This document shows, piece by piece, positions 16,090 through 23,921 of a DNA stretch of 64,000 nucleotides. The notes below the pieces were generated by a model. The model was not told where the DNA came from, did no database searches, and worked only from the letters and a program-made list of their open reading frames with translations. A program made the translations under genes and the position numbers. Origin of the DNA: Caldilineaceae bacterium. Its GTDB lineage: Bacteria; Chloroflexota; Anaerolineae; Caldilineales; Caldilineaceae. The stretch is from positions 1 through 64,000 of the forward strand of contig JAGNDO010000007.1 of the NCBI GenBank assembly GCA_018003515.1. The letters run 5' to 3'. Numbering within the stretch: position 1 is the stretch's first letter; each line of letters begins with the position of its first letter.

Positions 16090-16632
16090 TTATTTCTGGG
16101 CCGAAAGCAAAGCCACCAACGCCGTCAGCTCCTCTTGGCTCAAGAAGTCGAAGGCGGGCATGGGATGGGGGCTGGTCTCGTACCCCGGCACCAAATAGAG
16201 TTGGGGCGTGAGCAGACTTTCCATGAGATAGTCGGCCACGGTGACGGCGGATCCGTTGTAGCGGGGATCCGCCAGATGGGCCAGGGCGTTGGTAGCCACA
16301 TGGTCGTGGTTGGGGGCAAATGTGCCTCGGGTATTGGCCGCGGTCAAGGTGTGGCAGACACCGCAATACCGGCTGCGGTAAACCTGAATACCCTGGGCGA
16401 TCAGATCAGCATCCGCGGTGGGGGAGGGTTGGGGCTGTGCAGTCGGTTCAGGGGTCGGCGTGGCCGTGGATTCTGGAGTCGAGATGACTTCGGTGGGGAC
16501 AACCGCCGCCGGACTGCCCTGAGCCACAGGCAGCGCGGCGGCGCAGCCTGTCACCCACAGCAGGGCGGCCAAGGGCAAGAGATACGTGAGTCGACTCAAC
16601 CAGATTTCTAGAGAAGAGAAAATGGACAGCAA
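16090..16632 (-). CDS. Single-heme c-type cytochrome lipoprotein
   Basis: I place the start at a TTG (16632) because AGGAG sits 5 nt upstream. This gives 180 residues beginning with a hydrophobic segment and lipobox VTGC (about Cys29), so the protein is a membrane-anchored extracytoplasmic lipoprotein. An ATG at 16770 would add 46 unconvincing residues. A low-complexity Thr/Pro linker is followed by the heme motif CGVCH and a distal Met in 'SPHPMPAFDFLSQEE', the usual c-type layout. It may accept electrons from the exported molybdenum hydroxylase; that is context only. Confidence 0.85.
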   Translation of the reverse strand: MLSIFSSLEIWLSRLTYLLPLAALLWVTGCAAALPVAQGSPAAVVPTEVISTPESTATPTPEPTAQPQPSPTADADLIAQGIQVYRSRYCGVCHTLTAANTRGTFAPNHDHVATNALAHLADPRYNGSAVTVADYLMESLLTPQLYLVPGYETSPHPMPAFDFLSQEELTALVALLSAQK

Positions 16633-16831
16633 GAAAGACTCCTGACTTCCGGCAAGCGAATATGGGGTCGGTCTTTGATGCCGGGCAGTGAAAAGGGTGC
16701 GATGCGGCGAGATGGAACTCGGACTGTCAACAGCGTGGGGTGCAGTGGGGTTAAAAACGACCTGCATCATACATCAAAAAGAACGCCCTTGCAAGGGCAT
16801 TTTGACACCAAAGTTAGATTTTATTCAAGAC

Positions 16832-16881
16832 GGGACAAAACCCGGGACAATCATGGGACAGATCCGGGACGCACACGGGAC
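16832..16881. promoter_or_regulatory. Five GGGAC sites phased at about 11 bp
   Basis: GGGAC occurs at 16832, 16844, 16855, 16866 and 16877 (spacings 12, 11, 11, 11), four of them followed by A. One site per helical turn between the divergent cytochrome c and deacetylase genes suggests a cooperative protein-binding array, or one arm of a short-repeat element. Confidence 0.45.
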
Positions 16882-16899
16882 ATTGGTTCCAAAACCCCT

Positions 16900-16999
16900 A
16901 ACTTGGCCTAGCCAGAACCAAAATGATTTACCACAAAGATCACAGAGAACACAAAGATTTCAAAAGAATAAACCCCTCTTTGTGTTCTTTGTGTTCTTT
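16900..16999. repeat. 100-bp dispersed repeat, copy A, with CTTTGTGTT inverted array
   Basis: It matches 44601-44700 in the same orientation with about five differences. A unique-looking head (AACYTGGCCTAGCCAGAACC) leads into CACAAAG/CTTTGTG inverted arms. Confidence 0.92.
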
Positions 17000-17085
17000 T
17001 TTCCATTTGCTCTCTCTCCGCGTTGATGGTATCATCGCCCTTGTCATAATAAATTGGCCGATCCAGCCTATCCCTTGCCCATCTT

Positions 17086-18597
17086 TTGGTCCTCCTCATG
17101 GCTTATCTCACCCACATCCCTGCTCTTGTTCTCTCTGGCCTGCTCTTTTTGGCCAGTGTGTTGCCCGCGGCCGCGGCAGATTTGATCTGCCCCGCCTGCG
17201 CGCCTTTGCCCCCGGGGGCCTTGCGTCTGCCCTACCGTTGGACAGAGGAGGGCGTGATCACGTTGCAACCGAATCGCCAACATGACAGCTGGTTTGCCAC
17301 GCTGGAAAGCGGTGTGGAAGTACGCACGTCCCCCTTGCAGGCCGTGGGCGATCTGAACGGTGATGCCATTGACGACCGGGCGCTGCTTCTGGAGAGTTGG
17401 CCCAGCCGCCGGGGGCCGTATGCTGATGGCCGCCGGTGGGAGTTGCTTGTTCTGCTGGGTGCAGAGGATGGCAGCGAATCCATTGCGGCAGGTGTCACCT
17501 TCAGCCTCTCCTTGGGTGTGAGCGGCCTTGCCATTGCGGAGGGCCAGGTGCAGACATCCTTGATCGCTGGCGACGAGATCAGAGACACCGCCTTTGTGCT
17601 GGAAGAGGATGGCCTGCATCGGGCCAATGGCGAATTGGCAACCCTGGCCCATCGCGTGCGTCGGGGCGAAACCCTCTCCACTATCGCAGCCAGTTACCAC
17701 GTTTCTGTGGCCGAGCTGATGGCCCGCAACAACCTTGCCGATGCCAATCGGCTGTCCACAGGCCAGCTTCTTGCCATTCCCCCAACCCAGCCTGTCCAGG
17801 TGACGGTGAGCGGCGTCCCCTTTCTCTTCTTTGGACTACCCGGCGAAGAGTTTCATCCCGGAGACCTGCCCCTGACTCTACACCCGGCCCAACACATCGT
17901 CCAGCCCGGGGAAGGCTGGGATCAGATCGCAGCCAAACACCGGGTGGCCTTGCCCGATCTCTTCGACTACAACGATCTGTATCCGAGTACCCTGCCTGTT
18001 GCGGGCCAGGTGATTTTTATCCCCGGTATCCCCCGTGAAAAAGTACTCTATCTCACCTTTGATGACGGTCCCCACGAGGAATGGACAGCAAAATTCCTCG
18101 ATCTGCTGGCCCGTTTTCAGGCCCACGCCACCTTTTTTGTGATCGGGCGCAATGCGAGCCTCTATCCAACCTTGATCCAACAGGAGATCGACGAGGGCCA
18201 CGCCATTGCCAACCACACCTACTATCACTCTCGTCTGGACAAACTAGGCGGAGATCGGGTGACCTGGGAGCTAAACGCCACCCAGACCGCCATCGGGGTG
18301 GACAACCAGTCCCCCTGTTTTCGCCCACCCTATGGCATTCTGCCCGCCGCGGCCTGGAATGTCGTGGCGGGTCAAGGCTACGAAGTGGTGATTTGGGACA
18401 TCGACTCTCTGGACTGGCAGAAATCGGAGCCGGAAGCCATCGCCGCACCGGTATTGGAGCGGGCCCACGATGGGGCGATTGTTCTCATGCACGACGGCGG
18501 CGCCGACGAACGCGCCCCCACACTGGCCGCACTGGAAATCGTCCTGACAGAACTAGGCGCGCAAGGCTACCGCTTCGAGGCATACTGTAAAAAATAA
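17086..18597 (+). CDS. Secreted LysM-polysaccharide deacetylase
   Basis: This NodB-type carbohydrate esterase removes N-acetyl groups from peptidoglycan or another polysaccharide. The 503-residue protein starts with a signal peptide (cleavage near LPAAAA, about 30). A beta-rich domain follows (about 40-180). The first LysM is at about 190-232 (HRVRRGETLSTIAASYHVSV) and the second at about 268-312 (HIVQPGEGWDQIAAKHRVAL). The deacetylase domain begins near 320: YLTFDDGP (catalytic/metal Asp), NHTYYHS (metal His pair) and FRPPYG, with a final 'IVLMHDGG'. The two LysM domains suggest binding to cell-wall glycan. MAYLTH at 17098 is an alternative start. It is divergent from the cytochrome c gene across the GGGAC array. 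Confidence 0.92.
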   Translation: MVLLMAYLTHIPALVLSGLLFLASVLPAAAADLICPACAPLPPGALRLPYRWTEEGVITLQPNRQHDSWFATLESGVEVRTSPLQAVGDLNGDAIDDRALLLESWPSRRGPYADGRRWELLVLLGAEDGSESIAAGVTFSLSLGVSGLAIAEGQVQTSLIAGDEIRDTAFVLEEDGLHRANGELATLAHRVRRGETLSTIAASYHVSVAELMARNNLADANRLSTGQLLAIPPTQPVQVTVSGVPFLFFGLPGEEFHPGDLPLTLHPAQHIVQPGEGWDQIAAKHRVALPDLFDYNDLYPSTLPVAGQVIFIPGIPREKVLYLTFDDGPHEEWTAKFLDLLARFQAHATFFVIGRNASLYPTLIQQEIDEGHAIANHTYYHSRLDKLGGDRVTWELNATQTAIGVDNQSPCFRPPYGILPAAAWNVVAGQGYEVVIWDIDSLDWQKSEPEAIAAPVLERAHDGAIVLMHDGGADERAPTLAALEIVLTELGAQGYRFEAYCKK

Positions 18598-18603
18598 TTC
18601 CAA

Positions 18604-18626
18604 TTCACCCCCTCACCCCCTCACCC
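18604..18626. repeat. Single-arm TCACCCCC heptamer array
   Basis: Three TCACCCYC units after the deacetylase stop, the same unit as at 13986 and 23725 but without a complementary arm. It lies just upstream of the ROK promoter. Confidence 0.7.
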
Positions 18627-18645
18627 TTTCAAAAAAAACTGCCCC

Positions 18646-18674
18646 TTGACGAACCCAACTTTCTCAGTTACAAT
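18646..18674 (+). promoter_or_regulatory. Sigma70-type promoter of the ROK gene
   Basis: TTGACG (18646-18651), a 17-bp spacer, and TACAAT (18669-18674): five of six matches in each box. Predicted start site is near 18681, giving a leader of about 150 nt. Confidence 0.8.
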
Positions 18675-18684
18675 AAGCCCATCA

Positions 18685-18713
18685 CCGGTTCTTTGCACCA
18701 TGCAAAGAACCGG
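18685..18713. promoter_or_regulatory. Perfect palindromic operator just after the ROK transcription start
   Basis: Perfect 13-bp arms CCGGTTCTTTGCA (18685-18697) and its complement (18701-18713) are separated by CCA. It sits at about +5 to +33 of the predicted promoter, an ideal place for autorepression by the ROK protein. Confidence 0.7.
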
Positions 18714-18780
18714 CCAAACTGCCCACCCAGTCCAATACCCCCCACCCAATAACCCAATACCCAAAAACTCACAACCAAAA

Positions 18781-18834
18781 GAGATCTCTATCTCTATCTC
18801 TTTCTCTATCTCTATCTCTATCTCTTTCTCTATG
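18781..18834. repeat. TCTCTA hexanucleotide microsatellite next to the ROK start codon
   Basis: About eight near-perfect hexamers (ATCTCT/TTCTCT) end directly at the ATG at 18832. There is no normal Shine-Dalgarno sequence within it. Copy-number change would alter leader length in 6-bp steps. Confidence 0.85.
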
Positions 18835-20052
18835 CAACAGCCCGATCTGATCACCGGCGACTCCAGCCATATCCGGCGCATGAACCAGTCGGCCATTTTG
18901 CAACTGGTCTATGGCTCCCAGCCCATCGCCCGTACCCAGATCGCCACCCTGTTGAGTCTCAATCCCTCCACGGTCAACCGGCTGGTGGAGCAGTTGATGC
19001 AAGAGGGCCTGCTCCTGGACAGCGGATCCAGCAACACTGGTGACCGGGGCGGACGCCCCGCCCGCCTGATCCGCTTCAACGCCGACGCCGCCCGCATCGC
19101 CGTGCTGGACCTGAGCGACGCCCCCTGGCGGGCCGCCCTCACGGACCTCAACGGCGAGATCGTGCAGACCTTTACCGCCATGCCCATCCTCGGCGTGGCC
19201 CAGGCCAACCTGGACATCCTGGCCGCCCTGCTGGACCAGATGATGGCTGCCAACCAGGACGGCCCGCCCCTCCGGGGTGTGGGTATCGGTGCCCCGTCCA
19301 TCGTGCTTTGGCACACCGGCACCGTGGTGTGGGCCGCCAGTCTGGGCTGGCGAGATCTGCCCCTGGCCGCCTGGGTGGAAGCCCGCTGGCCCCTGCCCGT
19401 CTTTGTGGAAAACGATGTCAACCTCCTGGCCCTGGGCGAAAGCTGGCGGGGAGCCGGCCAAAACGCCCAAAATTTGGCCGTCATCGCCCTGGGCACGGGC
19501 ATCGGGGCCGGGCTGGTGTTGGACGGCAAGCTCTATCGGGGAGCCAACGAAGCCGCCGGGGAAGTGGGCTATTTGCCCCCTAGCGTGGACGCCCTGGGCC
19601 GCACCTACACCGGCTTTGGCCCCCTGGAGGCCCTGGCCGCCACCCCCGGTCTGATCGAGCGAGCCAAAATCGCCCTGGCCGCCGGAGAAGAGAGCGTCCT
19701 GGTCCAGATTTGGCAAAGCAGCGGGCAGATCCAATCGGGAGACGTGTACGGGGCCGCCCGCCAAGGAGATGGATTGGCCCAGCACCTGGTGGCCCAGAGC
19801 GCCGATTATTTGGCAATGGCCATTGCTGGGTTGGCGGTCGTCCTCAACCCGGAGATGATCTTGTTGGGCGGCGAACTCACCCGCACCGTGGATCTCTTCC
19901 TCGACCCCATCCGCCACCGCCTGGAAGGATTGCTGCCCGTCATGCCCCACCTGCGCCCGGCCCAACTGACGGACCAAGGTGTCCTCATGGGCGCAGTCGC
20001 CCTGGTTCTGCGCAACACAGAACCCAGCATCTCCGCCACACCCGTGGTTTAA
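18832..20052 (+). CDS. ROK-family transcriptional repressor
   Basis: ROK repressors (NagC/XylR type) bind operators through an N-terminal winged helix and sense sugars. From the ATG at 18832 the protein is 406 residues. The helix-turn-helix is RTQIATLLSLNPSTVNRLVE (about 31-50) with wing DRGGRPARL. The sugar-kinase-like domain has VENDVNLLALGE and GTGIGAGLVLDGKLYRGANE. The usual zinc-binding CxCGxxGC cluster is absent, and the ExGH motif reads GEVGYLPP with Tyr for His, so it is unlikely to be a kinase. I prefer this start because an upstream ATG (18646) lies inside the -35 box. It heads a sugar locus and probably controls it and itself. Confidence 0.88.
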   Translation: MQQPDLITGDSSHIRRMNQSAILQLVYGSQPIARTQIATLLSLNPSTVNRLVEQLMQEGLLLDSGSSNTGDRGGRPARLIRFNADAARIAVLDLSDAPWRAALTDLNGEIVQTFTAMPILGVAQANLDILAALLDQMMAANQDGPPLRGVGIGAPSIVLWHTGTVVWAASLGWRDLPLAAWVEARWPLPVFVENDVNLLALGESWRGAGQNAQNLAVIALGTGIGAGLVLDGKLYRGANEAAGEVGYLPPSVDALGRTYTGFGPLEALAATPGLIERAKIALAAGEESVLVQIWQSSGQIQSGDVYGAARQGDGLAQHLVAQSADYLAMAIAGLAVVLNPEMILLGGELTRTVDLFLDPIRHRLEGLLPVMPHLRPAQLTDQGVLMGAVALVLRNTEPSISATPVV

Positions 20053-20054
20053 AG

Positions 20055-20152
20055 TCTCGTTCCCACGCTCTGCGTGGGAACGAAAATCGGCGCTCTGCGC
20101 CGAGGGGCGCAGAGCGCCGAATTCCGCTCCCACGCTCTGCGTGGGAGCGAGA
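20055..20152. repeat. Palindromic CTCGTTCCCACGC element
   Basis: The outer hairpins CGTTCCCACGC/GCGTGGGAACG and GCTCCCACGC/GCGTGGGAGC flank an inner CGGCGCTCTGCG/CGCAGAGCGCCG stem, about 98 bp. It is the same family as in the 3569-4043 tandem repeats and a short copy at 51317. It occupies most of the gap between the ROK and kinase genes. Confidence 0.9.
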
Positions 20153-20191
20153 TATGATAGTTCACATCTTCCCCCGAATGGATCGGAAGCC

Positions 20192-21199
20192 ATGACCAAA
20201 CTCTACGCCGGTATCGACGGCGGTGCCACCAAAACCAGGATTGTCCTCACCACGGCGGATGGCGTCACCCTGGCCGAGCAGGTGACGGGACCGAGCAATT
20301 ACCAAACCGTGGGCGTGGACGAGGCCGTGGGCAATTTATTGAACGGATTGGACGCCGCCCTGGCCCAAGTAGACCAACCCATCCAAACCGTCGAACGAGT
20401 GGTGGCCGGCGTGGCCGGCTTTGACGCTCCGGCGGACGCCGCCGCTATTTTGCAGATGATGACCAAAGCCGCCGCCCACACCGGTCCCCAAACCGAGTGG
20501 ATCGCGGTCAACGACGCCGTGGTGGCCTGGGCCGGAGCCTTGGCCGCCCAGCCCGGGGCCATCGTCATCTCCGGCACCGGCTCCATCGCCTTTGCGGTCA
20601 ACGCGGACGGGTGCAGCGTGCGGGCCGACGGCTGGGGCCATTGGCTGGGCGACGAGGGCAGCGGCTTCGACATTGGCCGCCAGGGATTGGTGGCCGCCAT
20701 CCGTGCCCTGGATGGCCGGGGCGACGACACGGCCATGACCGACATTTTGATCCGCCATTGCGGCGATTTGGGCGTGGCCGACTGGTCCGCCTGGGTACTC
20801 CAGATCACCCAAGACGATGGGGACAGCCACGGCCAGATCGCCGCCTTTGCCCCCCACGTCAGCCGTCTGGCCGCCCAAGGGGACGGGGTCTGTGTGCAGA
20901 TTTTGGAGCAAGCCTCGGCCAACCTGTTCAACACGGCTTGGTCCGTGGTCCGCCGTTCCCGGTTGAATGAGGCCGGCCAGCCCGTTTCCGTGGCCGTGGT
21001 GGGCAGCGTCTTGACCCACGATCTCTATCTGCGCCGCCGCTTCACCGAACGATTGCAGACGATGTGTACATTGTGCCAGGTCGTGAACCCCCTCTCCCAG
21101 CCAGCCGAAGGGGCCGCCCTCCTGGCGATTGACCCCACACGGCTACCCAAGGATGTATTGCGCGTTGTATCGAAGAGGGGGGTGGGGATTGGGAATTAG
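20192..21199 (+). CDS. BadF/BadG/BcrA-type ATPase, probable N-acetylglucosamine kinase
   Basis: This family phosphorylates amino sugars such as GlcNAc in the cytosol. From the ATG at 20192 it is 335 residues. Visible are the phosphate-1 loop GIDGGATKTRIVLT (7-20), the phosphate-2 motif VISGTGSIA and GWGHWLGDEGSGFDIG, typical of GlcNAc kinases in this family. It follows the ROK gene and precedes an amidohydrolase and sugar transporter, supporting amino-sugar use. The last residues (about KRGVGIGN) and the stop are encoded by the next repeat element, so the natural C-terminus has probably been altered slightly. Confidence 0.86.
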   Translation: MTKLYAGIDGGATKTRIVLTTADGVTLAEQVTGPSNYQTVGVDEAVGNLLNGLDAALAQVDQPIQTVERVVAGVAGFDAPADAAAILQMMTKAAAHTGPQTEWIAVNDAVVAWAGALAAQPGAIVISGTGSIAFAVNADGCSVRADGWGHWLGDEGSGFDIGRQGLVAAIRALDGRGDDTAMTDILIRHCGDLGVADWSAWVLQITQDDGDSHGQIAAFAPHVSRLAAQGDGVCVQILEQASANLFNTAWSVVRRSRLNEAGQPVSVAVVGSVLTHDLYLRRRFTERLQTMCTLCQVVNPLSQPAEGAALLAIDPTRLPKDVLRVVSKRGVGIGN

Positions 21200-21282
21200 G
21201 GATTGGGAATTAGGCAGACGCCAAGTCCCCAATCCCCAATCCCTAATCCCCAACCCCCAATCCCCAATCCCTAATCCCGAAA
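21178..21282. repeat. Inverted array of GATTGGG/AATCCC heptamer-type units
   Basis: Left arm 21178-21213 (GGGATTGGGAATTAGG repeats) and right arm 21226-21279 (CCCCAATCCCTAATCCC repeats). The kinase stop codon (TAG, 21197-21199) lies within the left arm. It is the same family as 44261-44361. Confidence 0.93.
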
Positions 21283-21296
21283 GGACGACCTTACCC

Positions 21297-22253
21297 ATGT
21301 ACGAAGGCTTCGAAATCGTCGATTTCCACGCCCATTTCCCCACGGACCGACCCTGGTTCCCAGATATGGGCACGACCATCCAAAACTATGTTGAACGAGT
21401 AGGCGAGAAGCGCGCCGGCCTGGTGCGGGAGATGAGCCAGCCCTATGGCGAGCAATGGCGGCGCATGTGGGGCTTCCCCAAGCCAGAGAAGAAGGAAGAC
21501 CATCCCGGCGACCGGGAACAGGCCCGGCGCTGGGTGGAAGATCTGGACAAGTACGGCATCCGGGCCATCGGCTGGGTCACCGGCGGCGGCAACGAGCATC
21601 TGTCCGAAGTCTGCTCCTGGTATCCCGACCGCTTCATCGGCTTTGCCCACCACAGCCCCTTCCTGCCCGATGCGGTGGAGCGGCTGGACCACGCGGTCAA
21701 CAACCTGGGCTTGCGGGGCTACAAGCTTCTGGCCCCCATGATCGATGAACCCATCGAAGACCCCGCCGCCTATCCCGTGTGGGAAAAGTGCGCCGAGTTG
21801 GACATCCCCGTGCTGATCCACTTTGGCATCCAGGGCGGGGCCGGGGGCATCGCCACCCACGAGAACATCAACCCGCTCAAGCTCCACGACATCGCCAAGA
21901 GCTTCCCGGACGTCACCTTTGTCGTCCCTCACTTCGGCTGCGCCTGGGAGCGGGAGACCCTGCAACTCTGCTGGGCCTGCCCCAACGTCAGCGTGGACAC
22001 CTGCGGCAGTCTGCAATGGATCCGCTGGGTGCCCGGTGATGTGACCGTCAAATATCTTTTCCGCAAATACTACGAGACCATCGGGCCAGAGCGCATCATC
22101 TTTGGCACGGACTCCAGTTGGTTCCCCCGGGGCTTTGCCTTCCGCTATCTGCAAGACCAACTGCGGGACTGTCTCGACCTCAACATGCCAGATGACCACA
22201 TCCAGCAGATCTTCGCCGGCAATGCGAAGAGACTGTTAAAAATTCAAGATTGA
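21297..22253 (+). CDS. Amidohydrolase-2 family metal-dependent hydrolase or decarboxylase
   Basis: This is a TIM-barrel hydrolase of 318 residues from the ATG at 21297 (AAGGA upstream). The metal motif HxH is in IVDFHAHFP (about 7-15). Further blocks are VLIHFG (about 175), FVVPHFGCAWE (about 208) and a C-terminal IFGTDSSWFPRG with the conserved Asp. These fit the amidohydrolase-related (PF04909) family, which includes ACMSD-type decarboxylases and lactone hydrolases. Its place between the sugar kinase and the sugar-binding lipoprotein suggests a role in carbohydrate breakdown, but the substrate is unknown. Confidence 0.82.
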   Translation: MYEGFEIVDFHAHFPTDRPWFPDMGTTIQNYVERVGEKRAGLVREMSQPYGEQWRRMWGFPKPEKKEDHPGDREQARRWVEDLDKYGIRAIGWVTGGGNEHLSEVCSWYPDRFIGFAHHSPFLPDAVERLDHAVNNLGLRGYKLLAPMIDEPIEDPAAYPVWEKCAELDIPVLIHFGIQGGAGGIATHENINPLKLHDIAKSFPDVTFVVPHFGCAWERETLQLCWACPNVSVDTCGSLQWIRWVPGDVTVKYLFRKYYETIGPERIIFGTDSSWFPRGFAFRYLQDQLRDCLDLNMPDDHIQQIFAGNAKRLLKIQD

Positions 22254-22314
22254 AGCTCGAAGATTGAAGTTCGGTTTGTCTCTGTTCCATCCATTTCACA
22301 CAGGAGGAAACACC

Positions 22315-23721
22315 ATGCAGTCACGTCGTATCATGCCTATTTTGAGTCTGTTGCTGGTCTTTGCCATGCTGTTGGCGGCCTGCCCGGCACCTGCCCCGGC
22401 CGCTCCCGCAGCCCCGGCAGCCGCCGAAGCGCCCGCCGCCGTCGTCGAAGCCCCAGCCGCCGTCGAGGCCGCCGCAACCGAAGCACCCGCGGCAGAAGCC
22501 CCGGCTGCCATGGATGAGGTGGTCACCATCGAGTATTGGCAGTACAATTTTGACGCCCGGATCACCGCCATGAACGAGCTGATCGCTCAGTTCGAGGCCG
22601 CCAACCCCAACATCAAGGTGATCCACAACTCGGAGATCCCCTACGACCAGTTCCGGGACAAGATTGCCGCCAGTGTTCCCGCCGGCGTCGGCCCGGATGT
22701 GGCGACCCTCTTCTATGGCTGGCAGTCGGTCTGGATCGATGCCGGCTACCTGGTGCCCCTGCCCCAGGATGCCTTCCCCCACGATGTGGTGCGCAGCGAG
22801 TTCAGCACCATGGTGGAAGCCAGCTTTGTGGGCGAGGAACTCTACACCCTGCCCACCGCCGTGCGTAGTCTGGCCTTGCTCTACAACAAGGATCTGATGG
22901 CCGCTGCGGGTCTGGATCCGGAAAGCCCGCCCACCACCCTTGAAGAGTTGGAACAACAGGCCGTGCAATGCACCGTCATGGCCGCCGATGGCACCTACGA
23001 GATCATGGGCTTCCCCGTGGCCATGAGCGGCCAGGGCCATCAATGGTTCCGGGAAGTGCTGCTGCGCCAATTCGGCCAGGCGCCTCTGAGCGATGACAAC
23101 AAAACCGTGCAGTGGAACGCCAGCGAAGCCGGTTATGCGGCCTGGAATCAACTGCTCAAGTTCGAGATGGAGTTGAAGACCGGCGACGCCACCCTCTTTG
23201 ACGGCGATCCCAACTACTTCCTCAATGGCAAGTCCTGCTTCCAGATCGACGGTTCCTTCCGTCTGGGCAGCATCGCCACCAACGCCCCGGATCTGAACTT
23301 TGGTGTGGTTGAGCTGCCGACATACAACGGTATCAAGAGCACCTTCGGCTCCTACTGGACCCACGGCATCACCAAGAAGGCCGCTGCTGATCCGGCCCGC
23401 ATGGAAGCCGCGGTCAAGTTCTTGCAGTTCATCACCAGCGCCGACGCCGGTACCCTGTGGGTGAACATCGTGGGTGAGCTGCCCGCCCAGCTTTCCGCCG
23501 CTGCGGACGCCGACCTGCTGGCCGATCCCAAGCTGGGGGCCTTTGCCGCCGGTCTGCCCTACGCCCACGCCACCTTCTTCGTGGACGAATCCAAGGATCG
23601 TCAGGCGCTGATCGACGCCTATGATGCCGTCAAACTCAACGGAGCCGATCCCGCCGAGGAGTTGGACTTCGCCACCGAAACCGTCCAGGGTCTGTACGAC
23701 GACTTCTGGGCCGGTCACTAG
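22315..23721 (+). CDS. Sugar ABC transporter substrate-binding lipoprotein
   Basis: This family-1 solute-binding protein captures sugars outside the cell for the following permeases. The ATG at 22315 has AGGAGG 7 nt upstream. The 468-residue protein has a lipoprotein signal with lipobox LLAAC (Cys23). An Ala/Pro/Glu linker (about 24-68) precedes the mature domain from VTIEYWQYNF. Typical blocks follow: 'FEAANPNIKV', 'VATLFYGWQSVWIDAGYLVPL' (shown in part), 'LYNKDLMAAAGLDPESPPTT' and 'GKSCFQIDGSF'. The ligand cannot be read from sequence; the ROK/GlcNAc-kinase context suggests an amino sugar or oligosaccharide. Confidence 0.93.
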   Translation: MQSRRIMPILSLLLVFAMLLAACPAPAPAAPAAPAAAEAPAAVVEAPAAVEAAATEAPAAEAPAAMDEVVTIEYWQYNFDARITAMNELIAQFEAANPNIKVIHNSEIPYDQFRDKIAASVPAGVGPDVATLFYGWQSVWIDAGYLVPLPQDAFPHDVVRSEFSTMVEASFVGEELYTLPTAVRSLALLYNKDLMAAAGLDPESPPTTLEELEQQAVQCTVMAADGTYEIMGFPVAMSGQGHQWFREVLLRQFGQAPLSDDNKTVQWNASEAGYAAWNQLLKFEMELKTGDATLFDGDPNYFLNGKSCFQIDGSFRLGSIATNAPDLNFGVVELPTYNGIKSTFGSYWTHGITKKAAADPARMEAAVKFLQFITSADAGTLWVNIVGELPAQLSAAADADLLADPKLGAFAAGLPYAHATFFVDESKDRQALIDAYDAVKLNGADPAEELDFATETVQGLYDDFWAGH

Positions 23722-23724
23722 AAA

Positions 23725-23908
23725 AACTGAAGGGGTGAGCGGGTGAGGGGGTGAAGGGGTGAAGGGGTGATGTGGATTGGTTGATTGGGATCATGTGAAT
23801 CATCTAATCAACCGATCAACCAATCAACCACCCGCTCACCCGCTCACCCGCTCACCCCCTCACCCCCTCACCCGCTCACCCGCTCACCCGTTCAGCCCTT
23901 CACCCGTT
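23725..23908. repeat. Nested inverted arrays: GGGGTGA heptamers outside, ATTGGTTG units inside
   Basis: Outer arms: GGGTGA(G/A) units at 23732-23770 and TCACCC units at 23832-23908. Between them a second family forms its own arms (GATTGGTTGATTGGGATC at about 23774-23791 and AATCAACC repeats at 23805-23830). One element type appears to sit inside another, between the binding-protein and permease genes. Confidence 0.9.
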
Positions 23909-23921
23909 CACGGAGCAAGCC

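Noticed and set aside
18646-18831. N-terminal 62-residue extension of the ROK protein
   Set aside because: The upstream ATG lies in the -35 box of a strong promoter and the extension would translate a microsatellite.
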